Assembly (NCBI RefSeq): GCF_001680005.1 | Contig: NC_033564.1 | Span: 1,612,001 to 1,676,000, forward strand | Direction of reading: 5' to 3' | Length of the DNA: 64,000 bases | Origin: Plasmodium coatneyi | Lineage: Eukaryota; Apicomplexa; Aconoidasida; Haemosporida; Plasmodiidae | Translations under genes and position numbers: made by a program | Notes under the pieces: model-generated | Seen by the model: the letters and a program-made list of their open reading frames with translations, nothing else | What the model was told of the DNA's origin: nothing | Databases searched by the model: none | Shown here: positions 22,083 through 32,104 of the stretch, one piece after another | Position numbering within the stretch: position 1 is the first letter of the stretch | Layout: every line of letters starts with the position of its first letter

Positions 22083-25000
22083 TCAGAATATGTCGGGCGT
22101 GTCCGTGAAGAGTCCCTTCTCCTTCGCGACCCAGTACTCATTGTTGAAGAGGTACATATCCCTGTCCTTATAAATGGGGTCCTTATGCTTGTAAAACCAT
22201 TTCGGCTTGTAGGAGTCTTTCCCCACGTATTTTTTCGAGTTCATTCTTTGTTTGTTTTCAAGTCTCTGTTTTTCACTCATGGCAATTTCAATATTTCCAT
22301 TTTCGTAACTCCTCTGATCGGGCCTGAATCTGCTGTCCGTGCAGGCAATAGCCGCCCCCTTGGATGGATCATATTCGGGAGTTATTTCGTTCAATTCCAC
22401 GGTCATATTGTTAAACCCGTAGTATAATTCACTGTGTTTCAGCCGTTTGGAGGCCCTCCACACACACACTCCGTTTAGGAGATCTACATTGTTCTCATAA
22501 AACTGCCAGTCAACGTTTCCAATAAAATCATTCAAAGCATTTCTGTTAAAGTGGCTAGTATTTTCGGACCCATCAGCATTGAAAAAGTACGAATCGTATT
22601 CCTGTTTTTTTAGATGCTTCACATAAGCTACGTTAATTTCTTGTGACCATTTTCCGTATATATAGAAAATTATATTTTTGTAACGATCACATACGACAGC
22701 TCTTACCTTGTGGATTTCGTTGTCAAACCATCCCTTGCGAATGTAACGGACGATGGAGAAATCCCCATTGTTGTGATTTCTTATGAGTACGTTTCCATGC
22801 AGCTCGACCCACAACTTCCCAAAAATGATGTTGTGGATTATCATGTTGGCTCTTTGATATGTGTAATGCTCGTGTGCGTACTCGGGGGTGTCTGCGCCTG
22901 GCAAGGGGGCACTGTTCTGTGGATCTCCTCTATTCGGATTGGCCCCATCTTCGGCGAAGTGTGCACTGTGCGTACCACTTCCCTGCCTGTTTCCCCTGGT
23001 GGAGGCGCACGTCCGCACTTCACATTCGTCCAGGTTGGCATCCTCCGTGGAAACAAAAAAACGATTCCTACCCAAACGTGTACATTTCTTCGTGTACCTT
23101 CCTCCTCCCCTTGGAGAATTCCCCCCCTTCTGGTACCTAAGGATGAGGTGACTGGACCCTGGAATAGTGACTTCGACTGACTTTCCCAAAATTTGTACAT
23201 TCACACTTATGCTGGCAAAATTTCTCATGTACTCATTGTGGCAGTGGTATGCTGTGATAGGGGGGTGGTGGACTACCTGCTCCGACACGAAGAAGAATTT
23301 CCTGTGCGTCAGCTCGTACGTTTCGCCTAACAAGGGATTGAATGGCTTAAACGTTCGACCGATGACGGAAGCGTAGGGAGATATGGTAAAGGCCGTCACG
23401 TAGGCAAGCCTACTAGTACTTTCAATTTCTTTAGAAGCGCGCTGGAGTAGATACACGTATTGGAAATCTTCTGCCAGTCTTTGCAAAAATGAGAAGGGTT
23501 CATTCAGATAAATGGGCATCCCTATGCGGGAGAGATCCTTCCCGATGCAGTCCTTCAGCAGGGACCACATGCTAATTTTTATGTCTGTTCGCGGACTTGG
23601 CAGTTTAGTCCTCCTCTTAATTTTGTTGTCTGTGTATATATCAATTTGGTTAAAATTTAGGGACTTTATATTTCCTTCCGTGCACAGTTGGATTAAGTGC
23701 AAGTCGTTTTCGTCTGTGTCGTCCGTTTCGTTGGTGTGGCTCTCCACAGGGGCGACATTCCCTTCCGTGTGTGCATCCTCCTGGCAGTGTTCCCATGTCG
23801 TTACACTCGTCTTTGTTTCATTTGTATGGAGCATTGATGGACGGATGGATGACCCTTCCGGTGGTGGCGCTTCTTCTTCTTCCTTCTCCTCCTCCGATTT
23901 GTTCCCCTCTTCCGGTGATCCTCCAAGAGGAAGACGTTTTTCGGAAGTTCCCCCAGAGTTGGCATCCCTCCGCTGCCCCCCTTCGTTGGAAAGCGGGTCA
24001 CCAGATGGAGCAACATTGGAGGGATCATTTTCCTCCTCACAAAATGACTCATCATCGCAGTCGAAAAACATGTCCTCATTTTCTTCCTCCTCACTCTCCT
24101 GATCATTCACGTACAAGTTAAATTTCTCGAAGTGATTTCTTACCTTATCTTGTAAATCACTAAAGCTTTTTTTGTCCTGTGATTTCTCCAAGAAATAATT
24201 TTGCTTGGCCAGTAATTTCAAAGATTTGTTCATGCATTTCAACTGGACGTTTTCCTCTTTCAGGAGCATCTCCGTGCAGCTGATGTATTTTTCAATGACG
24301 GCATCCATGCAGTCGATTGAGTTGGACAGCTGGTAGAGCACAGGCCCCACTGTATCACAGTTTACGTTGCAGTTGGACTCCGATTTGATCTTCCTCAGAA
24401 TGGAGTTCGCTTCACTAAGTTGTGAATTTTTTACCAAATCTCTCGTAATTTCCTTTAACGACACGATATTTTCCATAAGACAGAGAGTTGGACTTTTGTC
24501 TTCGAAATCGGTGCAGCTGATGAACACATCGTCTAGGTTGATGTTTTTCATTCCCTGCGTTTTTACCGTTCCTTCTGTGCTGTCCAGTATGACACAGGAT
24601 GAAGTTTTGTCCAGCTTGCCCGTCTGTTCTGTCTTTCCATTTGGTGAGTTCACCCCTTGTCCGTCCTGATCGGTGTGGTTTTTCACACTTTTTTTCTCCT
24701 CCCCAACCGAGCTGATTGTCCGACTCTTACATAAGTCATTAGTGTTGTTTATGATTTTCCATATGAACTCCGAGTTGGTGGATACATTAAAATTGTTGAC
24801 GTCTATGTACCCCTTCTTGTTATGCCTCCCGTGTAGGTAACTCAGTTGTGCCTTCTTAAACGATATGTACCACTTGTGTTTGTCTTCTGGAAAGTCTGCC
24901 TTCAAGTAGAGGACGCCCTGCTCAGTGGTATCAATTTCAAAGTGCAGTGGGTCATCAGGGCAAACTTTTATTTTGCAATGCGATAAACCAAAGGTCTCCT

Positions 25001-25271
25001 TCGTTGGCGAAAATTTATCTATGGAGTATCTTAGTATTCCATTCTCCAACACGAAGTATCTTGGTCTGTAACTTCCTATGATGTTTGTCCATTTGTTTAA
25101 CCACCCTTCGTGAATTATTCTCTTGTCTCTGCTATACCTGTGGGCGTGGCCTCCCCCCTCATTTTGCGTGCCGCTGCTGTGGCTGCCTCGGGATTCTTCT
25201 GTGGTGGTGCTCGCCAGGGAGTTCTTCTTCTCGCTGAACAATTTCAGGTTCAAATATTTCCCGCCCAGCAT
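22083..25271 (-). CDS. Oxysterol-binding-protein-related lipid transfer protein (PH + ORD)
   Basis: Single exon, 1,062 aa from the first ATG at 25271. A PH domain spans about residues 53-150 (EGWLNKWTNIIGSYRPRYFV ... KHKWYISFKKA) and would bind phosphoinositides. A linker with an acidic Glu-rich stretch follows. The OSBP-related lipid-binding domain covers about 567-1035: SLLKDCIGKDLSRIG, PFNPLLGETYEL, the fingerprint near residue 663, a poorly conserved insert, then NVLIRNHNNGDF, GKWSQEI and the C-terminal SRFRPDQR motif. The fingerprint reads EQVVHHPP where most family members have EQVSHHPP. The His-His pair that contacts phosphoinositide phosphate is kept. These proteins move sterol or PI4P/PS between membranes at contact sites. 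The ligand here is unknown. There is no FFAT motif that I can identify with confidence. Confidence 0.93.
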   Translation of the reverse strand: MLGGKYLNLKLFSEKKNSLASTTTEESRGSHSSGTQNEGGGHAHRYSRDKRIIHEGWLNKWTNIIGSYRPRYFVLENGILRYSIDKFSPTKETFGLSHCKIKVCPDDPLHFEIDTTEQGVLYLKADFPEDKHKWYISFKKAQLSYLHGRHNKKGYIDVNNFNVSTNSEFIWKIINNTNDLCKSRTISSVGEEKKSVKNHTDQDGQGVNSPNGKTEQTGKLDKTSSCVILDSTEGTVKTQGMKNINLDDVFISCTDFEDKSPTLCLMENIVSLKEITRDLVKNSQLSEANSILRKIKSESNCNVNCDTVGPVLYQLSNSIDCMDAVIEKYISCTEMLLKEENVQLKCMNKSLKLLAKQNYFLEKSQDKKSFSDLQDKVRNHFEKFNLYVNDQESEEEENEDMFFDCDDESFCEEENDPSNVAPSGDPLSNEGGQRRDANSGGTSEKRLPLGGSPEEGNKSEEEKEEEEAPPPEGSSIRPSMLHTNETKTSVTTWEHCQEDAHTEGNVAPVESHTNETDDTDENDLHLIQLCTEGNIKSLNFNQIDIYTDNKIKRRTKLPSPRTDIKISMWSLLKDCIGKDLSRIGMPIYLNEPFSFLQRLAEDFQYVYLLQRASKEIESTSRLAYVTAFTISPYASVIGRTFKPFNPLLGETYELTHRKFFFVSEQVVHHPPITAYHCHNEYMRNFASISVNVQILGKSVEVTIPGSSHLILRYQKGGNSPRGGGRYTKKCTRLGRNRFFVSTEDANLDECEVRTCASTRGNRQGSGTHSAHFAEDGANPNRGDPQNSAPLPGADTPEYAHEHYTYQRANMIIHNIIFGKLWVELHGNVLIRNHNNGDFSIVRYIRKGWFDNEIHKVRAVVCDRYKNIIFYIYGKWSQEINVAYVKHLKKQEYDSYFFNADGSENTSHFNRNALNDFIGNVDWQFYENNVDLLNGVCVWRASKRLKHSELYYGFNNMTVELNEITPEYDPSKGAAIACTDSRFRPDQRSYENGNIEIAMSEKQRLENKQRMNSKKYVGKDSYKPKWFYKHKDPIYKDRDMYLFNNEYWVAKEKGLFTDTPDIF

Positions 25272-26720
25272 GGTGTTGTGGATGAGCTGTACGGGTGTTC
25301 GGTCCGTTTGGCTTGCCGTTTCACCCCTCCCCCCCCTCGGACCCCTTTCCCTCACACGTTGTCAGGGGCACTCACGCGCATCACTCGAGAGGGGATGCGT
25401 ACAGCCAGCCGATTAGCGGGTCCCAACTGGAACAACTATATTTCGGGCAAATAGAAAAAATCATGTGCCTCCTTTTTGCTTCCATCGAATGGGCAAAAGG
25501 CCCCTCATCGAGTTGTCCGTAAGGGAACTATGACTTGTGTGTCCACGACAGTTTCCCCTTTCGGTGTGTTCGTGGCGTACGCAACGTTGCCAATGCCTCT
25601 AACCAGTTGTCCAATGAATGGGAGTAATTAACGAAGTGCCTGCGGGGTACAAAAAGGAAGCCGCGCGGACAGCGTGCACATGAAAAGGCGTTAAAAAAAA
25701 AACGGAGAAACAAAATGGGATGCCAAAATGGGGCAGTGTAACACCTACGCCGTTCCTTTTTTTCAATCTGTTTTGGAGCACATCGGGAAAAGAAATATGA
25801 ACAGACGAGAGGAGCAAAATCAGCGGGCGAAATGAGGGGCAGTGCAAAAAAGTGGCTAGGAAATATTGCTCACGTATTTGCAATATATACGCGAGGGGGG
25901 GAAAAAATAAAATAAAAATAAAAAAACCCAAACAAACATAAACACACAGAGGAACGAATGAGTAGAAAAAACAATCACGAAAGGAACAACCTTCTTTTTT
26001 GATAATACTTTTAAAATGCGAACATGGAAGCGATTCTTTTGAAGGCCCACAAGTGTAACTTCAAGGAAATTGGCCCACGCGTCTGGAAAAATTACACCAG
26101 GCCAGGCGATGCAGAGTGAAGCAAAACATACAGGGAAGAACTCGAATGGAAGCGGTGGGACGCAGTTTGCTCATTGTTCAAAAAGGGAAAAAAAAAAATT
26201 ACTTTGCTTGTCTTTGCATGGTGTGACTCGGTTTTCCCAACCATCGAATCCATCTTACGCTTAATGGACCATCGGTGGGTCTTCTTAACCCCCGCTATCG
26301 GAAAGCGTAACCCTTATTGCAACGACTTAAAAATGTCCCTTCCCCATCACGCCAGCTGGCATAGCTACACACCTTTACAACTCAATCAACGAACACACAT
26401 CTTCACCATTTTGATAAAAAAAGAAAAAAAAATTTAAATAGTTCCCCCTGCTCCTCCTTACGAATCCAAGGGGACCAAAGCAACGTCAGCAGTTGGACAA
26501 AAAAAAATAATAAAGTAACTGTTAATAAGGCATGGTTGGGAAAATATAATCCCGGCCCCGCCTCACCCCTGCTGCTCTGTGACGTCGAAATGGGGAATAC
26601 GCAGCACGTGTCACGAACCAATTTATGTCTTAATTGGAAACGCGAGGGAGTAAGTAAGACAATATGTGTGCATTCGTACATGCGTGTGGTCATATATATA
26701 TGTATATGTAGACCTCCCCG
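25272..26720. other. Intergenic: OSBP upstream flank and 3' flank of the membrane protein gene
   Basis: Separates two minus-strand genes. It contains poly-A near 25690, 26190 and 26420 and an alternating AT stretch near 26691-26710. Open frames such as 26070-26264 end in low complexity. I see no gene, RNA or repeat family that I can support. Confidence 0.5.
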
Positions 26721-28841
26721 TCACGCATGTATGCTGACCCGGTGGGTGAGGGAGTGCTGACGTCTAGGGCGAATGCCTCCCTTAAAGCCGTTTTTCAAAA
26801 CCGACTTGAGCTGTGGCCCCTTCGCAAGTATGTCTCTTCGATATCTCTTGGTGAGCCGCCTATACCGATGGGAAGCCGTCCTGACGTAAAAGAAACTGGG
26901 GCATATTGGGGAAAGGCGACTGGAGCAGGTATTTTTGTTGTCGCGAAATTTCTTTATTTTACAGTACATAAAAAAAAAGAAAAAAAAAAAAATGATCAAC
27001 GATGGGACGATAGCTGCTATGAAGAGAACAACATAGTGGTATTTAAAATGCCTGCAAATGGTACAGTTAACCGATGCTGGAATTTCTTTCGTTCTGTCGA
27101 CAAGATAATATATAACGTTAAAGGAGGTGGTTTTATTTATCTGTTTAATTATTTCCTTGGTGGATACATAGGCCAAATTTTGTGTGTTTTTTTTCTTGGA
27201 ATATAATTTTATGTGTGCAACAGTTTCTTCCGATTTCATTTTTATGATCACGTTGCTGATTAAGTTGTTGTCTATGCCTTCACCAAATTGACCCACCACT
27301 TTTATAATGTCCGTGTGTTTATGTTTTATGCATGCTCCGTAGAAATGCAGAGAATAAAGGGCATTAAATTCTTTTGTATATTTGAGGAGAAATTTCTGGA
27401 CGTGTTTGAAGCTAAATTTTACCTTCCCCTTTATTAGTAGGAATATGTGCAAAGATATATCTTCATATTTTTTTTCTTCATCCTTCATTTGAGCATTTTT
27501 ATCGTAACCGAATAAGTATTTTGCCATGAGGAAGGTTGGCTTTGTGTAGTACAGTCCCAATTTTTCATTGTACAAGAAGTGGTCTATTAAAATGTTATAC
27601 ACATTTTCTACAGTCAGTTGGACATCGCATGAGTCGTCTTCGATCCTATTTTGCGCTTCCTCCTTATTGGATATTAAAATTTGCACTACAATTTTATTCC
27701 TGTTTGTTTCTGCGTGGAAGTAATTTTCTGGGATGTCCTCCGCTGTGCCGATGGGGTCGCTTTCGTCATCGTCATCGTGTCGGTCACTGTGGGTGGGTGA
27801 TCTACCTGGTGGGGTTAGGCCAAAGTTGTTGATCACGCCACCCCTGTGTGAAGTCCATAGCTTGTACTCGCTGCCCGTTCGATAGCCCACAACCTGCAGC
27901 TCGGCCAAGCATACCCGGGTGTGCTTGTCAATTATGAAGGCGGAGTTTGGGTACCCGAGGTTTTCGGGGTATAGGGCACGTAGGAATTCTCCCAGAATGT
28001 GCTTCAGTTGGGCCTCAATGGTGTAAAGGTCTTCCTGCTCGGGGGTGGCGCCATCTCCACCAGCACGGCCACCAGCGTTTACCTTGTCGTTTTCGCTTTC
28101 GTTTCCGTTTGCGCCCGAGGGGGGATTCCTCTCCAGCGACACGTACATAAGTATGCCGTCCTTATTCGCGGACAATTTGTACCGCATAATTTTTCGCAAA
28201 AAGTTTAGGCTCATCCACTGGTTTAAGGTATTTTCGTACACGGACTTGAGCATGTCTCTTTTTTCCGCTTCATCTAGCGATTGGTAGCTAGCTACTATCG
28301 CCACGTAGAGTATGTCTAGGAGGAGTTGGGCCTTCCTGGAACTTTCGCTGGAGTTATATATTTCCTCATTTGGGAAAGGAACCACCTCCAGCACGTTCTT
28401 TCTTTGCCTCCCATTTTCCACACTCTTAAGCATTTCTCTCTGAATGTCCCTTTCGATTTCTTCATCCACTTCATTTTTTGCGTAGATCATTTTATACTGC
28501 TCTTCAGATATGCGTTTAATTTCATTGTACAGGGTCATATACACATCGTCGCTTTTTTGGTTTATCCCAAATTCGATGTACTCCATCGTGCTAACCACGT
28601 CATCCAGGGTCATGTTTCTTTTTAGAAAGTTTGTCTTTGTGAGGAATTTCATAAACACCAAACGGAAAAAGTGATAGTCATCCTGGCTAAACGTCTTGGA
28701 CAGCTCATTATTGTAAAACTTTTTTACGAAGAAGTTGCCTTCTTTTTTCATATTAATTTTGTGCAGGACGGATCCGCCTATCGCCTTGTGCAGGAGCGCG
28801 AGCACGCAGTACAGGATGTAGAACAGGACCTCTTTACCCAT
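26721..28841 (-). CDS. Conserved-type Plasmodium membrane protein with signal peptide, unknown function
   Basis: Single exon, 706 aa. The N-terminus (KEVLFYILYCVLALLHKAIG) is a signal peptide or anchor. The following about 580 residues are mostly helical and charged and carry a low-complexity Gly/Asn insert near residue 250. A strong membrane segment at about 606-635 (YHYVVLFIAAIVPSLIIFF with a Phe run) is preceded by a CTIC pair. A basic Arg/Lys-rich tail of about 70 residues follows. The topology suggests a type I membrane protein with a large luminal or extracellular part. No known domain is recognised. The Phe run is encoded by interrupted A homopolymers at about 26969-26991, so a sequencing slip there would change the tail. 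A short intron in the tail cannot be excluded. Confidence 0.8.
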   Translation of the reverse strand: MGKEVLFYILYCVLALLHKAIGGSVLHKINMKKEGNFFVKKFYNNELSKTFSQDDYHFFRLVFMKFLTKTNFLKRNMTLDDVVSTMEYIEFGINQKSDDVYMTLYNEIKRISEEQYKMIYAKNEVDEEIERDIQREMLKSVENGRQRKNVLEVVPFPNEEIYNSSESSRKAQLLLDILYVAIVASYQSLDEAEKRDMLKSVYENTLNQWMSLNFLRKIMRYKLSANKDGILMYVSLERNPPSGANGNESENDKVNAGGRAGGDGATPEQEDLYTIEAQLKHILGEFLRALYPENLGYPNSAFIIDKHTRVCLAELQVVGYRTGSEYKLWTSHRGGVINNFGLTPPGRSPTHSDRHDDDDESDPIGTAEDIPENYFHAETNRNKIVVQILISNKEEAQNRIEDDSCDVQLTVENVYNILIDHFLYNEKLGLYYTKPTFLMAKYLFGYDKNAQMKDEEKKYEDISLHIFLLIKGKVKFSFKHVQKFLLKYTKEFNALYSLHFYGACIKHKHTDIIKVVGQFGEGIDNNLISNVIIKMKSEETVAHIKLYSKKKNTQNLAYVSTKEIIKQINKTTSFNVIYYLVDRTKEIPASVNCTICRHFKYHYVVLFIAAIVPSLIIFFFFFFFMYCKIKKFRDNKNTCSSRLSPICPSFFYVRTASHRYRRLTKRYRRDILAKGPQLKSVLKNGFKGGIRPRRQHSLTHRVSIHA

Positions 28842-31342
28842 TTTGGTTTGCGTGAAAAATGGGTTCTATTTCGCGGCTCTCATGTTTCCGCTCATTGTTG
28901 CTAGGCATTAAAGCGTGCAGCCGGTGAGTTTGTCTTAATATGGCATCTAAACATCTGGAAAGCATGGCAGCTTCCCCTACTTTACCACTTAAAAAATTGC
29001 CTTACTCTAGAATTCTCAAAAAGAACGATGTTGTATTTGCACACTTCGACGGAATGCAGGCATAAAATCCCCAAAAAAATAATCCAAATAAAAAAATTAA
29101 CACTATAAAAAGAGGAAAACCGAAAAACTTCTTGGGGGAGAAAAAATCTCCAAAAAAAAAAAAAAAAAAGAAGGCCATTTTAGACAAAATTTCGAAAAAA
29201 AAATGCACAAGTTAACCGCTCGGTAACGTTAAACAGTTGCATGCAAGGAAGCGTTTCAACCTTGTGCAATTTAATAATTTATTCTTTTTGGGAACTGTTT
29301 TAGCATATATGCTGTGGGCCATAATTTAGCAAAAGGTATTTTTTAAAATGTGTAAAGCGCTATTTGGGGCTTACTGCAAACGTGGTACAAAAAGATGTTG
29401 GGATAAAGAGAGCGCACGCCGCTTGCTCCGCGTGGCACGAGTGTGATATGTGCCTATCTCCCCTTCGAGTGGTACGCGGTAAAGTGCAGCCTTGTCATAA
29501 GTTTGAACTGGCCATTTGGCAGGAGCAAATAATGGTGCCATTTTAGCCGAAAAATATTTCCAAAAAAGGTTGCGTCTTTTTCGCATCTATTTGTAAGTTC
29601 CTGTGAGCAAATTTTTAAAACTGCAAAATTGCCAGAAGGTTATAAAATGCTAAGGTGGAAATAACCCCCCATTTGGATGTTTCATCTTCATGGGGTGTTC
29701 CTCCCCCCGCCTAACTCATTTGTTTAACCAGCCTGCCGGCATTCCTAGCACCTTGGGGGCGTTGCAAATGGGACATTAAGTTGAGGAGAAAAAAAATAAA
29801 CTTCACATGTTATTTTGACAACGTGTAGGAAGGACTCTTCCTTCGGTGGGGTTTCCATGTTGAACGAATAAAGAGACCTCAGTAGGGGTGGTAGTCAAGC
29901 TGGCAAACTTCATCCGCAGTGGTTGCTCGTTCTATTTCCAAATGATCACAACATCGTTTCTCAATTTGCGATCAAGCGAGAGCACTTGTGAGGCCCCATT
30001 TTCACGTTAACCAAAACTGAGAAATGGTGAAAGGGACTGAAAAAATTTCAATATCGCACGTGGGTTGGTATACGTGCGTGTGACAAATGTATGGGCCCTT
30101 CGATATATATATAACCTACCCAGCGTGAAATTAAAAGGGTTACAATTTTGCCTGCCTGTCTGTCTGTTTTTTTTTTTTACCATATCTGTTCATAATTTTT
30201 TCTCTCATTTTGTATGAAAAGCGTGAAAATATTATGAACAGGTATGGTAAAAAAAAAAAAAAAAAAAAAAAAAATATTGGCGAAGGGGCCAAAAAGTTGG
30301 TAACAAAAATGTGTCAATATTTTTACGCGTCAATTATTTCGTTACACATAACAAAGCAATAATTTGTGTACCTTCCTTTATTTCCATTTTTCGCACTTTA
30401 TTGTTTTTTGTTCCTATTGTTGATGAGTTTCCCGTTTTGCGTTTTTTTTCCTCACCAATTTAATTTTCTTTTTACACATTTAATGTTCTTTTTTCAACAC
30501 AAAGGCATGTATACACTTGCTGTGCATCTTACTGGCCACACGCTCACCATCCCACAATCACAAACGAAGTGAACCACGCGCCTTCGTTTTTCATTTCTAC
30601 ATAACACTAGTCTATATAAGGCGTAGAACCTTTATAAAATACGTTTCTTTTTTCTTTCCCCTTTCCGTACCGCTCTTCCCTTGCCCCACTGGAGTACTAA
30701 CTTTGTTACACGAAAAATTTCCCGTTACATTTGTAAAATAAGCCTCTTGAAGGGCTCCATTTTACTTTTTCAATTTGTACATGCTGAATAATTTTTTTCC
30801 TGTACAGCACAAGTAAATGTACACAGTGTTAATCGTTTAAATGTCCCAAAGGAGTTATTCTCAAAATATAGACTTAAGCAGTTTATGTTTTGCACACGCT
30901 TACATTATAACATCCTTCGCTGCGTTTGTTTAAAGAACTGCGCAATTTCGAGTAAGCATATGTCCATATTTACTTACACAACGTTTTCCCTTCCCCCCCT
31001 CCTTGTGTTTCCATTTTGCTATGCGCTTGTGCAGGTGAACACTTGTATATGTGGCACATTACAATCTTTTAATTTGGTGGAGCATTTGAATGGTTATCAG
31101 TTTTAACCGTCCACTGAATGGACATAGAACTTGCGCAAATACCCCAAAAAATTAAGCGAAGCGAGCCAAAGTGGGACAAAATAAGGCAAAGCGAACTGAA
31201 GTGAAATAAAAGAAAGTCTTTCTCACGTTTTTCGCTTCGGACGTATGTATCTATTTTTTCATATGCATATATATTTGCCAAAAAAAAAAAATGAATAAAC
31301 GCACACAATTTTTAAAACATAAGAATGAGAAATTCGTCAAAC

Positions 31343-31378
<36 letters not shown>

Positions 31379-32104
31379 TGAATGCATATAAAGAACATAC
31401 CATACACGTGGCGCATTGTAGTTATATATAATACCCTTTTTTATGGGTACCGCGAAAACATTTTAACCTCCAGCGGTGGGTACTAAATGGAAATGAAAAG
31501 CGCGTAGGAAGTGACAATTGCCAAATATTTGACTATCATTTTTTTACAGCTGTTCAGAGATTGATCATTTGCAAATTTCCAACTGGGAAAAAGTACATTG
31601 CGCGAAGTGAATTATTTTAGTAATAAGCCTCTTTCCCATATTTTTTTCGTAATTTCCGAGTTTTGTCACCGCGCGGGGCCACATGCATACGCAGCGCATG
31701 TATGTTAGTAGTACGTATGCATATACTTTTTTATGTACATTTGTATGTATTTTTATATATACGTTTGTATGTACGTAATCGTACAGTACGTAGGTTTGGG
31801 CATCCCGCTGTATACTTGCGAACGCGTAAGTTTGCATGTACACTGACACGGATGCATGACGTAATACGCGCGGGTAAATTCGCCTTCACGCGTACGTCAT
31901 TTATATACACTTGTATGATATACTTGTACATTTTTGCCCCCCGTTAATGTACTTCCGAACTGAGGGGAAACACAGATGATACATTGCCCAAGGGCAAAAG
32001 AAGCAGGTTAGAAAAATTTTCCCCGAAAAGGACGCAAACCGTTCGAAAGAAAGGGGAAGAAAAAACAAACCAGGGTGAGTATAACTCATTCAGCGGTTGT
32101 GATA
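28842..32104. promoter_or_regulatory. Shared upstream region of two divergent genes
   Basis: 3.3 kb between the divergent membrane protein gene and ubiquilin. It contains poly-A runs (about 30250-30274 and 31346-31373), an inverted repeat (30167-30262), and near 31680-31930 an alternating purine/pyrimidine segment rich in TACGTATG- and TGTATGTA-type words just upstream of ubiquilin, as is common in Plasmodium 5' flanks. An ATG frame at 29586-29371 on the minus strand (71 codons) lies in a local GC-rich island and is the only candidate coding segment. Without splice context or homology I do not call it. Confidence 0.45.
30167..30262. repeat. Inverted repeat (hairpin) with poly-T/poly-A ends
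   Basis: The left arm ACCATATCTGTTCATAAT (30179-30196) and the right arm (30231-30248) pair at 17 of 18 positions across a 34-base loop. The pairing is extended by a T run before the left arm and an A run after the right arm, giving a stem of about 30 base pairs. It lies in the 3.3-kb divergent intergenic region, far from both start codons. No coding capacity or target-site duplication is evident. Confidence 0.75.
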
